From Bacteroidales bacterium UBA1205 (lineage in GTDB: Bacteria; Bacteroidota; Bacteroidia; Bacteroidales; WCHB1-69): a stretch of 25,208 nt of DNA. Below are positions 15,905-23,516 of this stretch, one piece after another. The stretch is from contig DBXT01000055.1 in NCBI GenBank assembly GCA_002309615.1, positions 1 to 25,208 of the forward strand, read 5' to 3'. Positions within the stretch are counted from its first letter, which is position 1, and each line of letters starts with the position of its first letter. The notes below the pieces were generated by a model, which searched no databases, was not told the origin of the DNA, and saw nothing but the letters and a program-made list of their open reading frames with translations. A program made the position numbers and the translations under genes.

Positions 15905-17995
15905 CTAAAACAATTTCCACTTATTAATTAATTCTTTGGCTATATTTTCCGGAACTTCGGCATAATGCGAAAATTCCATGCTCACATTGCCTCTGCCCGA
16001 AGTTAATGAACGTAGGTTGGTAATATAGCCGAACATTTCTGCCAAAGGCACCATAATATCTATATGTTGAATGTTCATCTTGGATTCCACTCCCACTACT
16101 ATGGCTCTTCTTCTGTTCAAATCGCCGGTAACACTGCCCACATATTCATCGGGCACTACTACCTCGGCTTTCATAATAGGCTCCAATATTACCGACTTTG
16201 CTTTTTTGGCGGCTTCTTTAAAAGCTTTGTGAGCACATACCTCAAATGCATAAGCATCGGAATCTACCGTATGATAAGAACCGTCTACCAATGTCACCTT
16301 GGCATTTACCACAGGATAACCCAATAAAGGACCATTGCTCAATGCTTTTTCAAAGCCTTTTTCTATAGACGGTATATATTCTTTAGGAATATCCCCGCCC
16401 TTTATTTCATTGATAAATTGTAAACCTTTTACATTTTCCTCTGCAGGCGATAACTCAAATTCTATATCGGCATATTGTCCTTTACCGCCGGTTTGCTTTT
16501 TGAGGGTTTCTCTGTGATGAACGCTACGTGTTAATGCCTCTCTGTACGACACCACAGGACTTCCGGAATTGCATTCCACTCCGAATTCTCTTTTGATTCT
16601 GTCCAACAATATTTCCAAATGCAACTCACCCATTCCGCTGATAAGGGTTTGACCCGTTTCTTCATTGGTATTCACACGGAAAGTGGGATCCTCTTCTGCC
16701 AATTTCTGCAAAGACAAGGATAATTTATCCAAATCGTTTTGCGTTTTGGGCTCTACAGCTATGCTGATAACAGGTTCAGGGAATTCTATGCTCTCCAATA
16801 ATATAGGATGTTTCTCATCACAGATGGTGTTACCCGTACGCATTTCTTTCATGCCTATGAGCACTCCTATATTGCCTGCCTCTATTTCTTCCAAAGGCTT
16901 TTGCTTGTTGGCATGCATTTCAAATATTCTGGCTACGCGTTCTTTTTTACCCGTAGAAGCATTATATATATATGTACCGGCTTTTAACACTCCGGAATAC
17001 ACTCTGAAGAAAGCCAACTTACCGACAAAAGGATCGGTGGCAATTTTAAATATCAAACCCGTAAACGGTTCTTCCACGGAAGGTTTACGCAATTCTTCAT
17101 TGTCGTTGTTAGGATTGATTCCTTGTATTGACGGCTTATCCAACGGACTGGGTAAATACATGGTAATGGCATCCAACAAACGTTGAACACCTTTGTTGCG
17201 GAAAGAAGAACCACACAAAACAGGAGTGATTTTCAAACTGATGGTGGCGGCACGAACGGCGTCGATAATGTCTTCTTCGGTGATATTATCGGCATCTTCC
17301 AAATATTTTTCCAACAGATCTTCGCGTTCTTCGGCCACGCCTTCTATCAGTTTCAAACGATATTCATCCACTTCTTGTTGTATGTCGGACGGAATAGGAA
17401 TTTCGCGTACTATCGTTCCGTTAGAAGCATCATCCCATTCGTAAGCCTTTCGGGTTATCAAATCCACTATGCCCCTGAAATTTTCTTCTGATCCTATAGG
17501 TATTTGAAGCGGAACAGGATTAGCACCTAATTTGGTGGATATTTGATTGATTACATCAAAGAAATCCGCTCCCATGCGGTCCATCTTGTTGATATAGCTA
17601 ATCCTTGGCACCTTATATTTATCGGCTTGTCTCCATACAGTCTCCGATTGCGGTTCCACTCCGCCTACAGCACAAAACAATGCTACGGCTCCATCCAAAA
17701 CACGAAGGGACCGTTCAACTTCTACTGTAAAGTCAACGTGTCCCGGAGTGTCTATGATATTAATTTTATAGTGTGTGTTATCTCTGTCCCAAAAAACGGT
17801 GGTAGCGGCTGAAGTGATAGTGATACCTCGTTCCTGCTCTTGCTCCATGTAATCCATCGTGGCTGCGCCATCGTGTACTTCACCCATGCGGTAATTTTTA
17901 CCGGTGTAGTACAGGATACGCTCAGTGGTGGTGGTTTTACCGGCATCAATATGAGCCATTATCCCGATGTTCCGTATCAATTCTAAATTTTCCAT
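15905..17995 (-). CDS. fusA: Translation elongation factor G
   Basis: 696 residues, five domains. EF-G drives tRNA-mRNA translocation and, with RRF, ribosome recycling. The GTPase motifs are complete: G1 AHIDAGKTT (14-22), G2 RGITI (56-60), G3 DTPGH with catalytic H86 (82-86), G4 NKMD (136-139) and G5 near CGSSFRNKG. Domain IV carries VVSYREALTRSVHHRETLKK and the GGKGQYADIEFELSP strand; domain V ends with SLTSGRGNVSMEFSHYAEVP. It follows rpsG by 25 bp. No tuf gene follows, unlike E. coli. Confidence 0.98.
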   Translation of the reverse strand: MENLELIRNIGIMAHIDAGKTTTTERILYYTGKNYRMGEVHDGAATMDYMEQEQERGITITSAATTVFWDRDNTHYKINIIDTPGHVDFTVEVERSLRVLDGAVALFCAVGGVEPQSETVWRQADKYKVPRISYINKMDRMGADFFDVINQISTKLGANPVPLQIPIGSEENFRGIVDLITRKAYEWDDASNGTIVREIPIPSDIQQEVDEYRLKLIEGVAEEREDLLEKYLEDADNITEEDIIDAVRAATISLKITPVLCGSSFRNKGVQRLLDAITMYLPSPLDKPSIQGINPNNDNEELRKPSVEEPFTGLIFKIATDPFVGKLAFFRVYSGVLKAGTYIYNASTGKKERVARIFEMHANKQKPLEEIEAGNIGVLIGMKEMRTGNTICDEKHPILLESIEFPEPVISIAVEPKTQNDLDKLSLSLQKLAEEDPTFRVNTNEETGQTLISGMGELHLEILLDRIKREFGVECNSGSPVVSYREALTRSVHHRETLKKQTGGKGQYADIEFELSPAEENVKGLQFINEIKGGDIPKEYIPSIEKGFEKALSNGPLLGYPVVNAKVTLVDGSYHTVDSDAYAFEVCAHKAFKEAAKKAKSVILEPIMKAEVVVPDEYVGSVTGDLNRRRAIVVGVESKMNIQHIDIMVPLAEMFGYITNLRSLTSGRGNVSMEFSHYAEVPENIAKELINKWKLF

Positions 17996-18020
17996 TCAAC
18001 CTGCTACTTTCAACGCTTTT

Positions 18021-18488
18021 TTAAAAACGGAAATGTGAGAATGCCTTGTTGGCTTCTGCCATTCTGTGAATATCTTCTTTACGTTTGAATGCTGCACCTT
18101 CTTCTTTATATGCTGCTATGATTTCCGCTGCCAATTTTTGACTCATGGATTTCTCATGACGCTTGCGGGAGAAATTGATTAAATTCTTCATCCCAACCGA
18201 TTGCTTACGTTCCGGACGTATTTCAGAAGGTATTTGGAAAGTGGCACCACCGATTCTTCTACTTCTTACCTCTACCGAAGGGGTAACATTGGCCAATGCT
18301 TTTTTCCAAACTTCCAAACCATCTTCATTGGTTTTTTCAGCTACTACTTCTATTGCGTCGTAGAATATTTTGAATGCAATATTCTTTTTACCTTTCAACA
18401 TGATGTTATTGACAAATTTAGTCACCTGAACATCATTATACTTAGGATCCGGCAATATTATTCTCTTTTTTGGTCTTGCTTTTCTCAT
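18021..18488 (-). CDS. rpsG: 30S ribosomal protein S7
   Basis: 155 residues. S7 starts assembly of the small-subunit head and is a repressor of the str operon in E. coli. It has MRKARPKKRIILPDPKYNDV at the start and NVTPSVEVRSRRIGGATFQI near residues 67-86. It ends HRMAEANKAFSHFRF, the usual short end. It lies 31 bp after rpsL. Confidence 0.98.
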   Translation of the reverse strand: MRKARPKKRIILPDPKYNDVQVTKFVNNIMLKGKKNIAFKIFYDAIEVVAEKTNEDGLEVWKKALANVTPSVEVRSRRIGGATFQIPSEIRPERKQSVGMKNLINFSRKRHEKSMSQKLAAEIIAAYKEEGAAFKRKEDIHRMAEANKAFSHFRF

Positions 18489-18519
18489 GCTCTTTTATAT
18501 AATATAAGAACTTATTAAA

Positions 18520-18900
18520 CTATGCTTTTGCTTTTGGACGTTTTGCACCATATTTGGAACGTCTTTGTTTTCTACCTTCTACTCCGGAGGTATCCAAAGC
18601 TCCACGAATGATGTGGTATCTTACACCCGGAAGGTCTTTTACCCTGCCCCCTCTAATCATCACGATAGAGTGCTCTTGCAAATTGTGACCTTCGCCGGGA
18701 ATGTAGGCGTTAACTTCTTTTTGATTGGTAAGCCTTACTCTCGCTACTTTACGCATTGCAGAGTTAGGCTTTTTAGGTGTGGTGGTGTAAACTCTTACAC
18801 ACACACCTCTTCGCTGTGGACATGAATCCAAAGCGGGAGACTTGCTTTTGCTCTTTAATTGTGCTCTTCCTTTTCTTACTAATTGTTGTATTGTAGGCAT
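18520..18900 (-). CDS. rpsL: 30S ribosomal protein S12
   Basis: 126 residues, first gene of the super-operon. S12 lines the decoding centre. VYTTTPKKPNSAMRKVARVR (37-56) and GGRVKDLPGVRYHIIRGALD (84-103) hold the functional loops. K43 and K88, the lysines altered in most streptomycin-resistance mutants, are both present, and D89 is the residue methylthiolated by RimO in other bacteria. The leader before the ATG is about 60 nt, has no Shine-Dalgarno sequence, and holds a small hairpin. Confidence 0.98.
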   Translation of the reverse strand: MPTIQQLVRKGRAQLKSKSKSPALDSCPQRRGVCVRVYTTTPKKPNSAMRKVARVRLTNQKEVNAYIPGEGHNLQEHSIVMIRGGRVKDLPGVRYHIIRGALDTSGVEGRKQRRSKYGAKRPKAKA

Positions 18901-18939
18901 ATCTTACAATAATTTATCCTTATTTTTTATTATCTTTTC

Positions 18940-18953
18940 TACCCGCAAGGGTA
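18940..18953 (-). promoter_or_regulatory. Hairpin in the rpsL leader
   Basis: On the minus strand TACCC, loop TTGC, GGGTA gives a 5-bp stem within the predicted 5' leader, about 40 nt before the rpsL ATG. It has no T-run after it, so it is not a terminator. It could help mRNA stability or be a binding site for autoregulation; neither is shown. Confidence 0.45.
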
Positions 18954-18967
18954 CTATTTTGAACCTG

Positions 18968-18975
18968 CAAATGTA
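18968..18975 (-). promoter_or_regulatory. Predicted promoter of the ribosomal super-operon
   Basis: TACATTTG on the minus strand fits the Bacteroidota -7 element TAnnTTTG. It sits 67 bp before the rpsL ATG and would start RNA near 18961. I could not place a clear -33 TTTG box upstream; the preceding DNA is almost pure A/T. Confidence 0.6.
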
Positions 18976-19360
18976 CAATTTTTTTTTCTAAATATCAACT
19001 ATCTTTCAAGAAATTAATCAAAAAAAATCATTTGCCGCTTTTCTAACCCCTTTATAGCGACCGTTTAAACGCCTCGAATTGAACATAAACAACTGTAATT
19101 CAAATCTATACAACACAATGGAAATAAAGAAAATTTCTGCGGTTTGCAACCGGTTTTTGCGTAAAATTTTGCCTCAAAAAAATTTTTTTCAACAGGTAAA
19201 AGTTAACTTTTGCCCGTTTTGGGCCCGAAACAAGCAGTTGAAATTACACCATATTTTCATTTTTTTCGGCAAAACGCATCTAAAAAAAGCAAGTTTTTTC
19301 TATATATATTATAATGTATAGATCTTCCTATGGCATGTTTTTGTTTTTTTTTCAAAAAAT
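18976..19360. other. AT-rich intergenic stretch between mutA terminator and rpsL promoter
   Basis: No gene is supported here. An 80-codon frame at 19079-19321 has the make-up of translated A/T-rich spacer. The stretch carries many A- and T-runs and a 14-nt perfect palindrome, AAAAGTTAACTTTT, at 19198-19211. The A/T richness may act as an upstream element for the strong ribosomal promoter. Confidence 0.5.
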
Positions 19361-19390
19361 AAAAAAAAGGGAAAACTGGCGTTTTCCCTT
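19361..19390 (-). terminator. Intrinsic terminator of mutA
   Basis: On the minus strand AAGGGAAAAC, loop GCCA, GTTTTCCCTT (perfect 10-bp stem, 19367-19390) is followed by a T-run from 19368 to 19361 and further T-rich sequence. It lies 30 bp after the mutA stop codon and ends the transcript before the ribosomal promoter. Confidence 0.92.
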
Positions 19391-19420
19391 ATTGAAATAT
19401 ATTGTTAATATTATTCCTCA

Positions 19421-21280
19421 CTAATTTATTCCCAAAATTTGGTTATAACGTCTTAATGTTTCCAACAGATTCACCCTTACATGAACAAAATCATCCACTC
19501 CGGCTGCCTTCAAAGCCTCTATTTGTTCCACAGGATTACCGGCTACTATGCATTGTGTTTGCGGAAGAATTTGTTTTACTTGTCGGGTGATTTCTGCTGC
19601 GTAATCGGCATATTCCTCATCCGAAGAGCAGATAGCCACTATATGAGGTTGATTTTCTTTTACATCATTAATACCTGTTGCTATATCGGCATAGCCTGCT
19701 GGCTCCACTATTTCATAACCGGCACAGCCGAAGAAATTGGTGATAAAACCGGCTCTTGCTTGACGCATAGCCACATTACCTATTTTAAACAAGAAAACTT
19801 TAGGTCTGCCATGGTCTTTTGCCCAACGTTCGGTGGCGAAACGCAACTCTTCAAACGGCATGGCTCCTCTATAAGGTTTCAAACTCAAATCGGAGGTGTC
19901 TTTCCCCGTTTTGACTACCTTGTCCGACATAGATTCCTTGATATTAGGATATTGATTGGTACCCAAAATCACCGTTTTGCGGGTAGCAATATCGGCATTG
20001 CGTTTTTGGCAACTTTGCTCTATTGCCGACTTTAAAGCTCCTGAATTGACATAGGCTATCATACCGCCTGCCGTTTCCACTTGGTTGAACAAATCCCATG
20101 CATGCTCGGCTATGCTGTCGGTAAGCGATTCTATGTAATATGAGCCCGCTGCAGGGTCTACCACCCTATTGAAATACGATTCTTCTTTAAGCAATATCTG
20201 CGTATTTCTTGCTATACGATAAGAAAATTCATCTGCCGGCTTGTACATGGTATCAAACGGTGTAAGGGCTATGCTTCCTGCTCCGCCCAAAGCGGCAGAC
20301 ATACCTTCGGTAGTAATACGCAACATGTTCACATAGGGGTCGAATATAGATTTGTTCCATGTGGATGAATGAGAGAATATATTCATTTTTTCCACCGCCT
20401 TTGAGGGCTTGTAAGCATTGGCAACAGCTGCCCACAACATTCTGGCGGAACGTAATTTTGCTATCTCCATAAAATAATTGGAACTAACAGACATTTCAAA
20501 ACTGATGCAAGGCAATATCTCATCTACAGCAATGCCTTGCTCTGTCATATAGGTCAAATAAGTGTTGCCCGAAGACAACACATAGGCCAACTCTTGTACT
20601 ATGGTGGCGCCTGCATTGTTAAGCACCATGCCGTTTACGGTGATATATTGGAAACAAGCAAAACCCTGCATGATTTTATGCAAAGCCGTCACTTGTTGCA
20701 TATCTTCTTCTACAGTTTGGTACGGCTTGCCGTGCAATTGCAAATAGGCAATGGGGTCAAAATGGAAACATCCTCTTATTTTTGCCTTGTCTATTTTATG
20801 TGCTTCCACATAACGAACAAACAATTCAGCTAAAAGCACATAATTTTTAGCATTGCGGAAATGCACACCGCAAATACTGATGTCTATATCATGCAACAAT
20901 GCATTCATATCGGCATCCGTAGTTATGTTTGCACAATTGAAACTCACCGTTTCGGCACCCTTTAACAATGCATCTAAAGCAATAGCATTGGCTTGCGAAG
21001 GATCGGCTTCTTCTATTTCTTGCACTATGTTCCACTCGTTGTTTTGAGCACTATTGCCCCTTGTGTACGGATATTCTCCCGGCAATTCATGCGTAAGGTA
21101 TCCCAACGCATCCAAATCCTCTTTACGATAATAAGGTTTTACATCAAAACCTTCCATCGTTTTCCATACCAATTTCTTGTTATAATCAGCACCTTTTAAA
21201 TCTTTATTGATAACATCTTCCCATTCTTGTGTGCTAACAGGACTGAACTCCGAAAACAATTTTTCCTTGCTATCGCTCAT
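19421..21280 (-). CDS. mutA: Methylmalonyl-CoA mutase small subunit
   Basis: 619 residues from the ATG at 21280 (MSDSKEKLFSEFSPVSTQEW). The frame stays open for 50 more codons upstream, but the promoter at 21314-21321 lies within that part and the extension is not protein-like. The N-terminal TIM-barrel part includes GYLTHELPGEYPYTRGN and later NYFMEIAKLRSARMLWAAVA and VVDPAAGSYYIESLTDSIAE. The C-terminal 130 residues have the B12-binding fold without the DxHxxG cobalt-ligand motif (KIGNVAMRQARAG at 499-511). It is thus the non-catalytic subunit that pairs with MutB to interconvert succinyl-CoA and (R)-methylmalonyl-CoA for propionate metabolism. mutB is not adjacent. Confidence 0.93.
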   Translation of the reverse strand: MSDSKEKLFSEFSPVSTQEWEDVINKDLKGADYNKKLVWKTMEGFDVKPYYRKEDLDALGYLTHELPGEYPYTRGNSAQNNEWNIVQEIEEADPSQANAIALDALLKGAETVSFNCANITTDADMNALLHDIDISICGVHFRNAKNYVLLAELFVRYVEAHKIDKAKIRGCFHFDPIAYLQLHGKPYQTVEEDMQQVTALHKIMQGFACFQYITVNGMVLNNAGATIVQELAYVLSSGNTYLTYMTEQGIAVDEILPCISFEMSVSSNYFMEIAKLRSARMLWAAVANAYKPSKAVEKMNIFSHSSTWNKSIFDPYVNMLRITTEGMSAALGGAGSIALTPFDTMYKPADEFSYRIARNTQILLKEESYFNRVVDPAAGSYYIESLTDSIAEHAWDLFNQVETAGGMIAYVNSGALKSAIEQSCQKRNADIATRKTVILGTNQYPNIKESMSDKVVKTGKDTSDLSLKPYRGAMPFEELRFATERWAKDHGRPKVFLFKIGNVAMRQARAGFITNFFGCAGYEIVEPAGYADIATGINDVKENQPHIVAICSSDEEYADYAAEITRQVKQILPQTQCIVAGNPVEQIEALKAAGVDDFVHVRVNLLETLRRYNQILGIN

Positions 21281-21313
21281 ATTTTTATTTTTTGACAATT
21301 TGATTATAAATTG

Positions 21314-21321
21314 CAAAGATA
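21314..21321 (-). promoter_or_regulatory. Predicted mutA promoter
   Basis: TATCTTTG on the minus strand, followed by CA, matches the Bacteroidota -7 element. It is 33 bp before the chosen ATG and implies a leader of about 27 nt. It also decides the start, because an upstream start would lie outside the transcript. Confidence 0.7.
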
Positions 21322-21504
21322 ACATTTTTTTTATTAGCGTATCATATCTTGCAATAACTTTCCGTTTTTTGTAAATAAAAAAACACAACCTGACTCGAAA
21401 AAAGCTGATCACCCCCGTACAGCAGAACATTTACAAGGGTTTTCCCTTTATATAATTAAGAAAAAAAACGGTTGCACCACATGCCATCTCATACAATAAA
21501 ATGG

Positions 21505-21512
21505 TATCTTTG
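21505..21512 (+). promoter_or_regulatory. Predicted rarA promoter
   Basis: TATCTTTG followed by CA on the plus strand, 12 bp before the rarA ATG at 21525. RNA would start near 21519, giving a very short or almost absent leader. No -33 TTTG box is seen at the right distance. Confidence 0.6.
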
Positions 21513-21524
21513 CAAAAAAACAAG

Positions 21525-22796
21525 ATGAAACAAATACCTTTAGCGGAGCGTTTGCGTCCACAGACTTTGGAAGAATACATCGGTCATGCTCATTTATTGG
21601 GAAAAGGAGCCGTATTGCGTAATGCCATTGAACAAGGAAAAATCCCTTCCATCATTTTCTGGGGACCTCCGGGAGTGGGCAAAACCACACTCTCTTATTT
21701 GATAGCAAAAAGTATTGACGGAGAATTTTTCAAATTAAGTGCCATCAATTCCGGTGTAAAAGATGTTCGCGATGTGATAGAAAAAGCCAAACTGTCCCCC
21801 CGCACCGCCATCTTGTTTATAGACGAAATTCACCGCTTTAACAAATCCCAACAAGACTCCTTATTGGGAGCGGTGGAAGAAGGTGTTATCACTTTGATAG
21901 GTGCCACCACGGAAAATCCTTCGTTTGAAGTAATTTCCCCGCTCTTGTCCCGATGTCAGGTATATGTGCTGGACCATTTGTCCAAACAAGAATTGGAACA
22001 AATACTCTCCACCGCCAAAACCACTTTGGAAAACGACTACCATCAAAGCATACAAATACAAGAAACCGATGCCCTGTTGCGAATTTCCGGAGGAGACGCC
22101 CGCAAGCTGCTCAATGCTTTTGAATTGGCCTGCCAATATTTAGCCGATAAGCACCAAGAATTGCTCATCAACAACAAAACCATAGAAACCGTTATCCAAC
22201 AAAATTTAAGCATCTACGACAAAAACGGGGAAAACCACTATGACATCATATCCGCTTTTATCAAATCCATGCGTGGCAGCGACCCCAACGGGGCTGTATA
22301 TTGGCTTGCCCGCATGATAGAAGGCGGCGAAGACCCTTTGTTTATTGCCCGCCGCATGGTGATATTGGCATCGGAAGACATCGGCAATGCCAACCCCAAT
22401 GCCCTATTGCTGGCACAAACCTGTTTTGACACCGTCAAAAACATCGGCATGCCCGAAGGCAGAATTCCGCTTTCGCAAACCGCCGTCTATTTGGCCTGCT
22501 CCCCAAAAAGCAATGCTTCCTATATGGCTATTGACACCGCTTTGGCAATGGTAAAACAACATAAAAATCTGCCCGTGCCCCTGCACCTCCGCAATGCCCC
22601 CACCAAATTGATGAAAGAAATCGGCTACGGCAAAAACTACCAATACGCCCACGATTTTGAAAACAACTTTGTCAACCAAGAATTTCTGCCTAAAGAAATT
22701 GCAGGACACACTTTCTACAACCCCGGCGACAACGCTCGCGAAAACGACATACGTAAACGCCTAAAAGCCTTGTGGAAAGATAAATACGGGTATTAA
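21525..22796 (+). CDS. rarA: Replication-associated recombination protein A (MgsA/RarA AAA+ ATPase)
   Basis: 423 residues from the ATG at 21525 (MKQIPLAERLRPQTLEEYIG), the normal family start; an ATG at 21501 would lie at the promoter box. RarA acts at stalled replication forks and binds SSB. Walker A GPPGVGKT is at 47-54, Walker B LFIDEIH at 97-103, sensor 1 GATTENPS at 126-133 and the Arg-finger region SPLLSRC at 138-144. The C-terminal tetramerisation part has VPLHLRNAPTKLMKEIGYGK and ends KALWKDKYGY. These last ten codons plus stop occur again at 24230-24262. Codons ending in C are visibly more common than in neighbouring genes. Confidence 0.97.
   Translation: MKQIPLAERLRPQTLEEYIGHAHLLGKGAVLRNAIEQGKIPSIIFWGPPGVGKTTLSYLIAKSIDGEFFKLSAINSGVKDVRDVIEKAKLSPRTAILFIDEIHRFNKSQQDSLLGAVEEGVITLIGATTENPSFEVISPLLSRCQVYVLDHLSKQELEQILSTAKTTLENDYHQSIQIQETDALLRISGGDARKLLNAFELACQYLADKHQELLINNKTIETVIQQNLSIYDKNGENHYDIISAFIKSMRGSDPNGAVYWLARMIEGGEDPLFIARRMVILASEDIGNANPNALLLAQTCFDTVKNIGMPEGRIPLSQTAVYLACSPKSNASYMAIDTALAMVKQHKNLPVPLHLRNAPTKLMKEIGYGKNYQYAHDFENNFVNQEFLPKEIAGHTFYNPGDNARENDIRKRLKALWKDKYGY
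22764..22796 (+). repeat. rarA 3'-end repeat, copy 1 (in the gene)
   Basis: The last 11 codons of rarA including stop, coding KALWKDKYGY. They match 24230-24262 at 32 of 33 positions; the one difference (TTG here, TTA there) is a synonymous leucine change. Similarity stops exactly at the stop codon. It may be an attachment-type site. Confidence 0.9.
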
Positions 22797-22905
22797 AACC
22801 GTAAGGCTTAACCAAATCCGTTTTTTACCGGATCGAAGACCCAAAGAGACAATTTATATTTTGTAAAAAAGTACTTTTTCTTTTACTCCGTTATCATTTT
22901 TTTAC

Positions 22906-22913
22906 TATTTTTG
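22906..22913 (+). promoter_or_regulatory. Predicted promoter of the first YhcG-like gene
   Basis: TATTTTTG followed by CA on the plus strand fits TAnnTTTG. It is 57 bp before the ATG at 22971, in a 174-bp gap after rarA, so this gene probably has its own transcript. Confidence 0.5.
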
Positions 22914-22970
22914 CATTTTAGGCCGATACTTGTATCTATGAATTAAATGCAAAAACTAAGAATGTAAAAT

Positions 22971-23516
22971 ATGAAAGTTAAAAACAATCATAACGAGATA
23001 GCTGTTACATATAACCTTCCCGATAATTGGGAACAAGACAAGGAGTTTTCGTTCGACCATTTGTCGAATGTGGTAACGCAATTGCACGACTCCGCCTATT
23101 CCGCTACGGTCAAGGCGATAAACCGTTTTGCTACGGTGCGTAACTATGTGATAGGTTTCTATATCGTGGAATATGAACAGCATGGTAGCGACCGTGCCAA
23201 ATACGGTGACAGGTTGCTCAAACGCTTAGCCGAAAGAGTTAACAAACGCGGAATCAACGAGACGCTGCTTACAAATAGCCGTAAGTTCTATCTGACCTAT
23301 CCGCAAATACAATTCTATTTAGAAGGAAAAAGTCCGACAGCGTTGGACGAATCTTCGTCAATTTCTCCGACGCTGTCGGAGGAATTCGTGTTAAAATCTC
23401 CGACGCTGTCGGATAAATTCATTACTCCGGCAGACAAACTTATTTCCCGTCTTTCATTTTCTCATATTGTAGAAATAATTACAGTTAGCGATCCACTTGC
23501 ACGTTTTTTTTTATGA
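22971..23516 (+). CDS. DUF1016/YhcG-type nuclease, N-terminal part (frameshifted)
   Basis: 181 codons. Residues about 40-118 match the DUF1016 N-terminal (wing-helix-like) domain: ATVKAINRFATVRNYVIGFY, YGDRLLKRLAERVNKRGINE and the typical SRKFYLTYPQIQFYLEG. A linker follows with three 11-residue repeats (121-153), then RLSFSHIVEIITVSDPLARF, which begins the link to the nuclease domain. The frame ends four codons later at TGA because of an extra T in a nine-T run (23504-23512); with eight T it would join the downstream frame as FFYETECIK and give a normal protein of about 387 residues. Function is not established; related proteins occur near restriction-modification and other defence genes. 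It is a pseudogene, a phase-variable gene, or a sequencing error. Confidence 0.85.
   Translation: MKVKNNHNEIAVTYNLPDNWEQDKEFSFDHLSNVVTQLHDSAYSATVKAINRFATVRNYVIGFYIVEYEQHGSDRAKYGDRLLKRLAERVNKRGINETLLTNSRKFYLTYPQIQFYLEGKSPTALDESSSISPTLSEEFVLKSPTLSDKFITPADKLISRLSFSHIVEIITVSDPLARFFL
23331..23429 (+). repeat. Three tandem 33-bp repeats inside the linker
   Basis: Units start at 23331, 23364 and 23397, exactly 33 bp apart and in frame, coding SPTALDESSSI, SPTLSEEFVLK and SPTLSDKFITP. Units 2 and 3 share TCTCCGACGCTGTCGGA, which has TCCGAC/GTCGGA inverted arms; unit 1 is a diverged copy. Copy number could change without breaking the frame. Confidence 0.85.

Noticed and set aside
19198..19211. AAAAGTTAACTTTT palindrome as an operator
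   Set aside because: It is low in complexity and lies over 200 bp from either gene's promoter, so chance is a reasonable explanation in such A/T-rich DNA.
19079..19321. 80-codon frame upstream of the ribosomal promoter
   Set aside because: It is A/T-rich spacer with Phe, Lys and Asn runs, has no promoter or recognisable family, and lies opposite the direction of both flanking transcripts.
21281..21430. 50-codon N-terminal extension of mutA
   Set aside because: The extension covers the predicted promoter and is not like the family; the ATG at 21280 gives the usual MutA length.
22763..22840. Terminator for rarA at the ATCCG/CGGAT pair after its stop codon
   Set aside because: The stem is only five base pairs, the T-run is in the loop and not after the stem, and so it does not fit an intrinsic terminator.
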